Source: Sternotherus odoratus
Taxonomy: Eukaryota > Chordata > Testudines > Kinosternidae
Direction: 5' to 3'
Length of the DNA stretch: 64,000 nucleotides
Assembly: GCA_032164245.1 (NCBI GenBank)
Contig: JAVMKO010000022.1
Location: forward strand, 14,383,845-14,447,844
Below the pieces are notes generated by a model. It saw nothing but the letters and a program-made list of their open reading frames with translations, was not told where the DNA came from and did no database searches. Shown one piece after another: positions 50,036-60,546 of this stretch; within the stretch, counting starts at the first letter, position 1, and every line of letters begins with the position of its first letter. A program made the position numbers and the translations under genes.

Positions 50036-50082
50036 GTAGCTCCCCAGAACGGGTCTTGGCACCCCCAGCGGGCTACGGGCAT

Positions 50083-50094
50083 CTGCGCATGCGT
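50083..50094. promoter_or_regulatory. NRF1 consensus site, SIKE1 promoter
   Basis: CTGCGCATGCGT contains the TGCGCATGCG core, 60 bp from the previous site. Both genes in this window thus share NRF1-type promoters. Confidence 0.55.
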
Positions 50095-50712
50095 AGTACC
50101 ATCCCTGGCTTACGCCCAGTAGCGTATGGGCAGATCTCTTCCCCGGCGTCCCTCAGGCTCACGCCGGAGTCATTGGTGCAGCGGAGGGTCCGGGGGGGGC
50201 GGGGTTTCCCCATGATAACCCCCCAATCGCTGACCCCGCCCCCACGCCGAGCCTGCGCTGCCCCCCCCTCAGCCGCGGCGTCAGGCGCCGTTAGTGACGT
50301 CGCGTGCGGAGTCCTCGAGCCGGGCCCGGGCGCGTGCCGGGCCTCGTACAGCGCCGCTGAGTCTACTCCGTCCCCGGCCGCACAGAGCCCGGGCCCGGCC
50401 CCGGCCCGAGCCGGCTCCGCAGGCGGGATGGGGCGTGTAACCGAGTCCCGTCCTCTCGCCGCCCAGCAGGTTCTCCCCTGGCGGCGGCCACCGGGCCGCA
50501 GACGGGCTGAGCGGGCGCGTCCGTTCCCCGGTAACCTGCCAGCGGCCTCTCGCCTCCCCCGCCCATTCGCAGCAGTGGACGAGCAGGTGTGAGGAACAGC
50601 GGGAAACGCGCCATGGGCCCGACCGAGCATCGCCACCGACGCTCCTCTTCCCTGCGGATAATGGCTCCCCTCATCGGCTCGGGGCACATCTCCCGACTCT
50701 TCTTCCACTGCA

Positions 50713-50805
50713 GGCATCCGACCAAGTGGGTATGAGCCCCTGAAAGCTTATGCTTCAAAACTTGAGTTAGTCTTTAAGGTGCCACCGGACTCTGTGTGAA
50801 ATAAC
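50713..50805 (+). mobile_element. AAGCTTATG-core retroposon copy
   Basis: It reads GCATCCGACCAAGTGGGTAT, CCTGAAAGCTTATGCTTC and AAGGTGCCACCGGACTCTGT. It sits at the right edge of the SIKE1 CpG island. Confidence 0.8.
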
Positions 50806-52077
50806 GTGTTTCACACCCTCCCACACTATAATACATCTCCCCCTTTAAGTTCCACATTCCTACCATTTCCAACATTTACACTGTCACATGGTTTTTGAAG
50901 TTCAGTACCTATATGTCTAAGTCTCTCTGAATCCTACTGGGTTCCTAATTACATGACCTGAACCTGTAGTATTTTAGTCCTCTGGCTGTCAGTTAATTGC
51001 CAATGATGGGCTGTGCTCAGTCTGGAATCTTGTTTTCCCTCTGCCACCTACAGAGTTTATTTTGCTGATTGTTCTTTTTGAGGAACAAACTGTAGATGTT
51101 GATGGTTTCTGTTGAACTCCATTGTTGGTCTCAATTACATATCTGGGCACTGAATTCTTTTTCATCATGACAGCTAGAGTTGTCCATCCTTTTCCTCGAT
51201 CCAATTTGACATGAATATGGTTGCAGTATTTTAGACCTTGCAGGTCTCTGTGTGACATCAGTTGTAAAAATGTACATAAACTTTTTTAGCCTTTTTATAT
51301 GATTTGGCCACTGTCTTCATGTCTGGCCATGTTAGAGATTCTTTTCCAAAGTTGGAACAGCAGTTCTGATTTGTCTTCCCATCAGGAACTGTGATGGACT
51401 ATATCCAGTAGCTGCTTTTGATCTGTAACTCAGAAGAGCACAGAATGGATATTTCTGCAGTAGGGTTTCCTTAGCTATCTATACAGCTCTCTCAGCCTCA
51501 CAATTTACTAGGTGTAAAGTACTCCGCTGATCTGATCAAAATCATATTTAGTTTGGAATGACTTAAATTCTGCTGCATTGAATTGTGGTCCATTGTCCAT
51601 CACTAGTTGTTCTGGAAGACCAAAATGAGAAAAAGTGCACTTCAGTTTCTCAGTACACTGCAGCATTTTATGTCTTTAATTACATTATTTCAATATACCT
51701 GGGAAAATAGTCTAGTATGATCAGATAATGATGTACTCCGATTTTGCATAACTCTGCAGCTAGTCTCTCCCAAGGTCTCTTTGGTAGGGGAGTTTGTAAA
51801 CTGGTATGGTTCAACATGGTCTCTTAGGTTGATTTATACTAGATCTCCTTTCAAAAGTCCAATGTCATCAAATCCTCCAAGTTCTTCCACCTCTCTTAAA
51901 AGGCCCATCAGGGCAGCTACACTGCATCTGAGAAGGCTGGTGGTCTTTGATCGTTTAATCACATGCACTCTGAATGCAAACCTTTTGTACATGTATATTA
52001 TTTCTGTGGTGAACTGAACCCTGACTACTTCCAGAGCTCTTTCAGGTGAAAGTGATTGTAAATCTTTTCTGAGTCAA

Positions 52078-52325
52078 GAACATAAGAAGGGCCATACTAG
52101 GTCAGACCAAAGTCCATCTAGCCCAGTGTCCTGTCTTCCGACAGTGGCCAGTGTCAGGTGCCCCAGAGGGAATAAACAGAACAGGTCATCATCAAGTGAT
52201 CCAACCCCTGTCGCCCATTCCCAGCTTCTGGCAAACAGAGACTAGGGATACCATCCTGGCTAATAACCATTTTTGGACTTATCCTCCATAAATGTATCTG
52301 TTCTCTTTTTGAACCCTGTCTGAAC
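52078..52325 (-). mobile_element. CR1 LINE fragment (antisense) inside the Gypsy relic
   Basis: The plus strand reads AGGTCAGACCAAAGTCCATC, GTCCTGTCTTCCGACAGTGG and CCCATTCCCAGCTTCTGGC, the same antisense CR1 segment as at 10.5 kb. It lies between the protease-like and integrase-like parts of the Gypsy relic. Confidence 0.85.
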
Positions 52326-52513
52326 TACAGATGGCTGTGAAGTCAGCTCCCGAGTCAATTTTAAAATCAGTAGTCTTGCCCTGAATATTCAGTTTCCTTC
52401 TCCAGGCAGACTGCATGGATCATAAATTCCAGAAACAATGTCTCTTAATTGTCTGTAATATGAATCCACTTCCTAACTGCTTTGATGTGGCAAACTGATG
52501 CAAAATGTTAATG

Positions 52514-52595
52514 GTTCAAGAATAGCATCCGATGAAGTGAGCTATAGCCCACGAAAGCTTATGCTGAAATAAACTAGTTAGTCTCTAAGGTGCTA
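52514..52595 (+). mobile_element. AAGCTTATG-core retroposon with 12-bp target duplication
   Basis: It reads GCATCCGATGAAGTGAGCTA, TAGCCCACGAAAGCTTATGC and GTTAGTCTCTAAGGTGCTA. AAAATGTTAATG occurs exactly at 52502-52513 and 52596-52607. A 12-bp duplication points to LINE-type retroposition rather than a cut-and-paste transposon. Confidence 0.85.
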
Positions 52596-53490
52596 AAAAT
52601 GTTAATGTTTCATGCATATGTCATACTGTATTTCTCTGGCTAGACGTACATCATCTCTTGCATGTAAGCTGGAATTTGTCCCTCTTAGCCTGGGGTTTTT
52701 CTCTCTTTGCTTCAAGCTGTTTATGATCCTGACTTTTAACACTCAAATGTCTGCATACAGTCTAAGATAGTTTCAGGTTTTTCATATTTGTCAGTTTGCT
52801 CTAGGTTTTGCTGTGTCATCGGCTCAGAATACATTGCTCTCAATATAGCTATAGATAGAGTTAAATCTCTCTTGAACTGTAGCTGCTGTGAAAGTTTTTT
52901 TTATCTGGTAACCCAACAATCAACTTGTCTCTGGTAGTTTCATGTTTTGCATTCCCAAAATCACAGTTTTCAGCCAATGTATGCATAACTATTGCATTTC
53001 ACCCTCATTCTTGAATTTATCGGGGAAAACATGCTCTTTCATAAACCACATTACTCTGGGGTATAAAGTATGCAACAAATGTAGCCAGAAACCTTTCATA
53101 GTCATCTTTGTGACTGACTTCAGTGAAGTCAAAGGATTGAAATATATGTTCTGCTTGCTTCCCTCTAGCATAAATTAGATACCTGTATATCTTCAGTTTA
53201 TTTGTAGAGTTTGTTTGCAATTCAGAATCTTGCAAAATACTGCTTCCAGTCTGTCCATTGTGAAGGTTTGTCAAAGCTGAAGTTCCCTGGGGCACTGATG
53301 AGTGGCATGTTGATAAGATCCCCAACTTTTATTGCTGTTCCTTCTGTTACTGTTCTTCATTTACTCCTGACACCATGCCAGGTTTCTCTGTGCCAGATAA
53401 TGGACTGGTCACAGAGCTTGCACCAGGTGTTCTCATCAGAAGGTCCTTTAATGCTCTGCCAGGTATCTCTGAGATTCGTTTAAATAAGGC

Positions 53491-53667
53491 ACACCAGACC
53501 CTCGCTATAGCCTAGGGTTCGGGATCCATGCATGGTCCCGCATTAACGTGGGGGAATGCGTTGCCATGGACCCCAATTCAAATTTTTAAATTTGGGATCC
53601 ATGGCAACGACCATGCTGTACACAAGCCCATGTTATAGAGACGCGGGCTATAGCGAGGGTCCCGTGT
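53491..53667. mobile_element. Palindromic MITE (ACCCTCGCTATAG ends)
   Basis: The left end CAGACCCTCGCTATAGCC and right end GGGCTATAGCGAGGGTCCCG are inverted, and the middle contains paired GGGATCCATG / CCATGGACCC blocks. It lies next to the upstream end of the Gypsy relic. Confidence 0.7.
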
Positions 53668-53729
53668 ATTTTACACACAATGTCACTCACTGGCTGAACA
53701 ATATAATACAGTTTAGCATTCCATTACAA

Positions 53730-54075
53730 CAGGGGTGGGCAAACTATGGCCTGCCGGCCATTGTAATCCGGCCCTTGAGCCCCCACTGGGGAGCAGGGTC
53801 TGGGGCTTGCCCTGCTCCAGCTAGGGAACAGGGCCAGGGGCCACTACACATGGCTCTTGGAAGCAGTGGCATGTCCCTGGTCTGGTTCCTACATGTAAGG
53901 GCAGCCAGGGGACTCCACTCTGCCTCCTCCCACACCCTGAACTCCTAATTTATGTCCTCACTCCGAAGCCTGCACCCCCAGCCAGAGCCCTCACCCCGTC
54001 CTGCACCCCAACTCCAATTTTGTGAGCACTCATGGCCCACCATACAATTTCTATACCCAGATGTGGCCACCCCTG
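53730..54075. mobile_element. hAT-type MITE with perfect 8-bp target duplication
   Basis: It starts CAGGGGTGGGCAAACTATGG and ends TGTGGCCACCCCTG. CATTACAA flanks both sides exactly (53722-53729 and 54076-54083). Size is 346 bp. Confidence 0.92.
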
Positions 54076-54304
54076 CATTACAAGGTCCAGGAATCCATTA
54101 TTGACAGAACAGAACTGAGAGCCCAGGAAGTCAGCCCCACAACAGGCTTGTAAAAACTACACAAGGCTCAGTTGAGAAAGTTCATTGATTGTATATGAAG
54201 TCCTGTAGTCCTGCCCTACCTCACCCCCAATTTGAGCTTTGTTCAGCATTTTGTCTGTTTTAAATTATAACAAAAGTCCTTGCGATAAACTGGAGGGTAG
54301 TGAA

Positions 54305-54560
54305 GCACTGGAATTTAGAGTGGTTAGGGCAAGAGATTGGGAGGCAGAACTTCTGGATTCCATCCCTAGCTATGGGAGAGGAGTGGGATCTAGTGGTTTG
54401 GAACCAGGAATCACAAATAGTGTGTTCTATTCAAGATACACCAGTCACTTGCTGTGTAACCTTTGGCAAGTTACTTCACCTCTTTCTGCCTATGATTACT
54501 CATCTGTGAAATGGAGATGATTAAACCTTATTTCACATGGTGCAGTGTGGGCTAATTAGT
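54305..54560 (+). mobile_element. MIR SINE
   Basis: It contains GAGTGGTTAGGGCAAGAGAT (tRNA-like head), CTTGCTGTGTAACCTTTGGC, AAGTTACTTCACCTCTTTCT and CATCTGTGAAATGGAGATGA, the MIR head and core in order. A short unrelated stretch separates head and core. Confidence 0.8.
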
Positions 54561-56825
54561 GATTTTTTGTCATGCCTTTGAGCTCCTTGGTCAAGAAGAA
54601 GTAAGTAAGTGCAAAGTATTATATTATTATTTAATATGTTTACATAATGACAATGTTTTCATCTATGTGACCTGCCCATGGAAAGAAAGAGCTCACTGAG
54701 GTAGGAAATGATTCCTTTGAACTATTAACAAGACAGAAGTCTAGAATTTTGGTAAGTAAAAGCGATTGCTGTACACACAGATTTACAAACATACCCCACT
54801 CTGCAGGGTTGCATAGGTGTAACTCCCAGTAGCATTGTGAAAATTATGTAGTGATGTCCTTGCATAAAGATGACCCTAAAATGTCTCTGGTTTAGTTCAC
54901 TTAATAGGTTGTTTATAAATACATACATGCTTTGTGATTGAGTCTCTTGAACTAAAAAATATATTTTCTAATCAAACTCAGATTTCTCGCAAAACAATTC
55001 CTTAGGATTGTTTCCCTCTCCCTGTTCCCAAAATAGGCACTCACTGCAGACATCACTAAAGCAGAATAAAAACAAATTAGACTATTAAGCCTTTTTAACA
55101 TGTTTTTGCCTAGAAAAAAATAAAGCTTAGTGAAAATGACCACAATACAAATTTTCCCTAATTAAGAACATTAGACTACAAGCAATTTTACAATACTGTG
55201 GGGTTTATTAAACACAATAAATCAAATTAATCCCTAATGTAACACTCAGTTAATGGAATTCTACTGGGATGATTTTGACTCCGTATTTACTACTTGTGTT
55301 GGTATATGAATGCCAGTTCCATGCAGCATTGTACATTTGCAACAGGGCACGCATCCTTGACCCAAAGGGGTTCTGGTTACCTGTTTAAATACCCCTTTAA
55401 CACTGTTTGATAAATTCTGGGCTGAGTTATGTTGATTTATCATCTTATCTAACATTCCTGTTTGTTCCTTTTCACAGTAAACATCCTCCACTCAAGTTAA
55501 AATAACAGAATTTCTGTTATGCTGACTTGGTTCTTTGTTACTTATTTGCTAAGTGAAGCGATTGTTAGTGACATTTACTGTCCTTAATGGTTCATGTATC
55601 TTTTACTACAGGGCTTTTAGCTTTCTATTATTATTACCAAAAAATTAAATTTTTCAAAGCATAAGGCTGGGTTATAGCCACAGAATTCCCATTGACTGTA
55701 GTGAGCTAAATCTACAGTACTTAAATAATCTACCCCTTAATGTTTCAAAACCTTTCAACAGAGAAACAGAATAATAATTTTGGAGGCTTTTTACTGGATA
55801 AAAGCTTCTTTATTATCACAGAGACAAATATTCCAAAGGGCCTACTCAAGAATTGCTGAATAAGACAATTTCAGATCAACAAGTGAATTTTAGGATTCTG
55901 TTAGGAGTCAATTAGGTATAGTTCAAGCAGCCATATTTGGAACACTTACACAGCATTTATATAATTAGTAACATATTAGAGTGACTCATTTGGCAGTCTT
56001 GGGAAATGTAATGTTACTTCGACTATGGTAGGTCTTTTATGGAAGTAGAAACTGGTCTGAGTTTTATAGCATATCTTTCTGTTACTTTCTGGGCACTTTT
56101 CTTAGTTGTCTTCTCATTGCTGAATGTTAAGCTTGGAATATTTTTAGTATCGGTTTTCCTTTTTCATATTGGGTGAATAAAGTACATTTTTGAATGCCCA
56201 CACATGCTACAGTGATACTATAGGTGCTTTATAATTACAGGAAGAGGGATGGTGAAAGACTGATGGCACCAGTCTGAGATGGCCATAGTGCCCCTCAGTC
56301 TTACTTAAAGCACACCCCTATTGTTCCAGGCCTACAGGTCTATCCATGCATCTTAAACCTGACCTACTGTATACCGGGTTAGGCCAGTGCTAGGCTTCCA
56401 ACTAACTCAATTCATTTCTGTCTTGCCCACAGCACCTCCTACTGTTCCAGTCCTAACCCATTCTCAACTTTGCTGATGCTGAGGCATCTCAGATCTAACC
56501 TGTAGCAGGCTCTGCTATATTACTGGATGTCCTACAGCTCTGTCAGTGCATCTCATTACAAATTGGCAGAGCCCCTGAACTGTTATACAGAGTTCATCTG
56601 ATACAGTTCTCTGGGGGCAATGGTACATATATACAAAAAACAGTACTCTGCGTATTTGCCCAGCATAAGGAAAAGCTCATCTTTGAACTCAAAGAATGTA
56701 GAATATATGGGGTTCATAGGAGTTCAGTCCCAGAGTCAAAAGACCGTCTGCAGTGAGCCATATCCTACATACAGTGCATACAACTTTAAGAACCATTCAG
56801 AACTTCAGTGGCAAGAACTCTAATC

Positions 56826-57133
56826 CAGGGATAGGCAACCTATGGCATGGGTGCCAAAGGCAGCATGAGAGCTGACTTTCAATGGCACTAACACTGCCTG
56901 GTTCCTGGCCACTGATCTGGTGGGCTCTGCATTTTAATTTAATTTTAAATGAAGTTTCTTAAACATTTTAAAAACCTTTTTTACTTTACACACAACAATA
57001 GTTTAGTTGTACATTATAGACTTATAGAAAGAGACCTTCTAAAAACATTACAATGTACTGGCATGAGAAACCTTAAATTAGAGTTAATAAATGAAAACTT
57101 GGCACACCACTTCTGGAAGGTTGTTGACCCCTG
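56826..57133 (+). mobile_element. hAT-type MITE (GGCAACC ends), copy 2
   Basis: It starts CAGGGATAGGCAACC and ends GGTTGTTGACCCCTG. Flanks CTCTAATC and CTCTAGCC agree at 6 of 8 positions. It is homologous to 23617-23910 along its length. Confidence 0.88.
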
Positions 57134-57218
57134 CTCTAGCCTGAGTCCGCTAAAGGAACCGCTTCACTAGAGCAGCTAGCAGTAAGTCCATTATACTGCA
57201 GCAGAGGGCATTGCATCT

Positions 57219-57245
57219 CTTCTTCTTCTTCTTCTTATCCTCTTC
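57219..57245 (+). repeat. TTC microsatellite
   Basis: Six or so TTC units followed by TTATCCTCTTC. Confidence 0.8.
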
Positions 57246-58754
57246 TACAATATAATTACATAGTTCTATGTACTAGTCTTCGTCTCTGGCCTGTCCCATC
57301 CCAGGCATCAACAATACCTGGCTTCAAGCCATTTGTCTTTCTGTTGGGCGTTAATGATTATTTATTATTAATTTTCTGATGTTAAAGAAGATTCAAGGCC
57401 TATCACTCCTGGAGGAGGAGGAAACCAAGAAGAAGGGTAAAATGGAGTGTATATCACGGTTTTAGATTTCCATTTCGGGCAGTGAGGCATCCCTGCTTAA
57501 GATTCACAGTGGCTGGGATATAAGAGCTGAGTGTAGAGGAGGCAGAAGCAGCAAGTGCCTTACAGAGGCCAGTCTGCATTCTCTTAAGGTTTGGGTTCTC
57601 TACTCCCCGATTGGAATACTTTGACAAAAATAATTTGTTCAATTAAAAAAGAGCAATTGAGTGATCTAGTGCAGCATAGGAATAGGGATCCATGTCACAG
57701 AAATACAGAACTCATTTGAACACCAGACATTCTCATCAGTTGAGGGTTTAGTCTAACTCCACAAATAGAGCAGTCCTTTTAAAACTGCAGCAGCAAAGCT
57801 TATACTACAAATGTCTGTACTGTGGAGTCTTCTTTCTAATTCCTTTGGCTTCTTATCACATTGACTCTGTATAAACTGAAGAGAATGTATAAAGTTGGCC
57901 TCTCAAACTTTTCAGTGTTTAACTTCAGTTCGATTAAACACTTATGTATGTGTACAAAGTGAAAAATGAGGTTACAAGAGGTTAATGCTTTAATGCTTTT
58001 TAATAACTCTTAGCCACATGGCTGTATTTTGTCAAATAGAACATGGGTTCTACCAGGAAAAGCATGTGATAGATAGGAAATGATGCTTCCAAAAAGAACA
58101 AAAGTGCTACAATGCAAAATGCTTCTAGGCCATCTTGAAAAGTCACACACACTATTTCTGCACTGGAAATTAATGTAAAGTGCTTTACAGGGGTTTAGCT
58201 CACAGCATAAACTAGGAAGGAAGGGATTGATTTTCGGGGGGGGAGTGGTGTCAGGCTTGCAGTTGAGAGAATTCACAAAACAGCCTGCAGTGCAGACAAA
58301 AACAGAATTCCTCAGCATTGGGCAGGATTGAGGGGTTTTATAGAGTCCTGAGTGCAAAACAATGTCAGTAAAACGAGGGACAACCTCAAGAACTGGTTGT
58401 GGGACCTTAAAACAGTGCTGCTATGTGTGCCACCCCTCATCCATGTTACCCCATTGGCAGCCAAAATGCTAGAACTGGGACAATAAAGAAGAATAAAGCA
58501 AATATTCCTAATCTGAATAATAAAGCAATGTTAAAGCACTAATAATAAAGCAAATGTTCCTTCTTTGTACAAGAATCCGAGAGGTAGCCGTGTGTACAGT
58601 GAGTGTCAGGAGAAGAAGATACAATATCAGCCAGAGAATGACTGAAGAAACTGGCCTCTTCGCAACAGGAGATTTTTGCATTTAGTCAAAAACAGTGTTA
58701 GACTGGCACCAATAATCACAATTAGTGGTGGGATCGCATGGTACAAGAGACTAT

Positions 58755-58923
58755 GGGCCAAATTCTGTGCTGGTTTAGCTCCTGTAGAGTACTGCTAGCA
58801 GAAATGGGCTCTGTCCCCAGCTGGAAGTGTTTTTCCCCACATCTCTGCTAGCTGGAAAATCCATTTGATTCAGTGGAGTTACTCTGGATTTACACCAATG
58901 GAAGTGAGAAAAGAATTAGGCCC
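58755..58923. mobile_element. MITE with GGGCCAAATTC ends
   Basis: It starts GGGCCAAATTCTGTGCTGGT and ends AAGAATTAGGCCC. The interior includes CAGTGGAGTTACTCTGGATT, a phrase typical of a widespread reptilian repeat. Confidence 0.7.
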
Positions 58924-60357
58924 AAAAGAAGACAATTCTTGCCTTCAAGCGCTTAGAGGCTGGATATGTCTGCTTACAATTTAGAAATTGTACTTGAAAT
59001 GTAATTATTATATAAATCTAATTTGCAATTTTTGGATGGCTCACTTTAAAAAGCTGTTTGATTATGGTATTAATGTGAAGGGCAGGTAATGTTGTAATTT
59101 AATTGCTACTTGCCTTGACAAAAACTGGAGCAATTAGCAGGATCTATAGAATCCCCATAACTCCCCACTTTGCTGACTAAATCCTGTCTACCCATTTCTT
59201 ATCCTTCTATTCTAATGTGTAGCACTGCTGTGCAAAACAGAAATTCAGTGACAAACGATTACAGATTGGAGGAAATGGATTTCAAAGTTACAAAGAAATG
59301 CAGCCCCACTGTTAATCTTAATTATCCAGTTTTGACAAATCGGGAAGAATCACCCATAACACTGGGTAGTTTAAGTTGATGAGTCTAATATTATTTATAT
59401 AATTAAAACAAACTTCCATAAGATGGAATCCAGGCTGGAAAAAAGGAAAAACATTATCATTGATAAATGGATGAAATATATATCCAGCTATTTTAGTCTC
59501 CTTGCAGCTACACTCCATTCCTGATAAAATGCTGATGGATGCATTCCACAATAATTATTTTACAGTGCTTAATACAGAGTGTCAAGATACTCTGCCTTAT
59601 GGAAAACAAATCTGGGATCTCATTGATGTACTTACAAAAACATAGTTTGGTATTGTAAGGAGCTGGATATTTCAAATCTTACTCTATAAGGTCATTTAAT
59701 TTCACCAGCATCACAAGAATTTGTGATCTAGCAGTGATTAGATGTAAATTGGCCACTTGCTTTAAGATGTAGGTGCTTTAATATGTCATATGTAAATTTC
59801 CAGATATCTGTGCATTGTAATATTTCAGGAACAAACCTGGATTTCTGTGCTAAGATAAAGTATGAGTGTGGCACAGGGTGTTCCATGGCAGAAGGGGAGG
59901 CAAGCCTGCCATTTTGTTACAATTACTATCCACAGCCACTACTGGAGCCTCAACACTGAAGTAGGCTCTGGGGCTGTTGTCCCACTAGCTAAGTGGGATT
60001 GTGGGGAGGTTTGGCCAAAGGCTCTGTGGAAGCCAGATCCCCCATCCCATTCTATCACGGCGCTTCAAAATGACCCCCACGGAACAGCAAAGTTCAGCTC
60101 ATGTCTGTGAGGTGAAAAGGTGCAGAGACCCTATGCAACCTTCCTGTTTCCTATCCCATCCATGCGCATTGGGACTGCGACAGTTCTGCTGCCTATTCAG
60201 TTGACTCAGTTTCTGAACACCCACATCTTTGTAGATGGAATAATGCCATTTCTAAAGCTGATTGAGACCTACGATAGGATTTTCAAAGGAGCATAAGGCA
60301 GTTAGGCACTCAAATCACATTGAAATGTAGCAGGAATTGGGTGCCTAACTATCTTAG

Positions 60358-60546
60358 AATCATAGGGGTAGCCGTGTTAGTCTGGATCTGCAAAAGCGAC
60401 AGAGTCCTGTGGCATCTTATAGACTAACAAATATATTGGCGCATAAGTTTTCATGGGCTAATCCGACGAAGTGGGTATTAGCCCATGAAAGCTCATGCTC
60501 CAATATGTTTGTTAGTCTTTAAGGTGCCACAGGACTTTTTGTAACA
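60358..60546. mobile_element. Fold-back (inverted-dimer) AAGCTTATG-type retroposon
   Basis: Two arms pair over about 70 bp: the left contains AGACTAACAAATATATTGGC and TTTTCATGGGCTAAT, the right ATTAGCCCATGAAAGCTCATGC-type sequence and CCAATATGTTTGTTAGTCT. The loop is CCGACGAAGTGGGT. ATCTTAG flanks both sides (60351-60357 and 60547-60553). It also carries the full head GGGGTAGCCGTGTTAGTCTG. Confidence 0.85.

Larger units (their letters stand above)
49800..50620. promoter_or_regulatory. CpG island at SIKE1 promoter
   Basis: A dense CpG segment immediately upstream of SIKE1, holding ETS-like, NRF1-like and CRE-like (TGACGT at 50295-50300) sites. Spurious ORFs fill all frames. It is the natural SIKE1 promoter and might fire divergently to the right. 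Confidence 0.8.
50985..53480 (-). mobile_element. Ty3/Gypsy LTR-retrotransposon relic (gag, protease and integrase fragments)
   Basis: On the minus strand, from 5' to 3': a gag-like piece (53017-53325) with YARGKQAEHIFQSF and NVVYERACF; a protease-like DSGAD (52342-52356); an integrase core with DNGPQF (51580-51597) and EAERA (51486-51499); and an integrase C-terminal piece with PRYVIETNNG (about 51110-51160). A possible tRNA primer site (minus TGGTGTCAGGAGT) lies near 53365-53377. Reverse transcriptase and RNase H were not found between protease and integrase. Stops and frameshifts break all parts. It is a fossil, interrupted by a CR1 piece and a retroposon. Confidence 0.75.

Noticed and set aside
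49909..50592. 227-codon plus-strand ORF in the SIKE1 CpG island
   Set aside because: GC-rich islands lack stop codons by composition; overlapping ORFs of similar length occur on the other strand, and no domain is recognisable.
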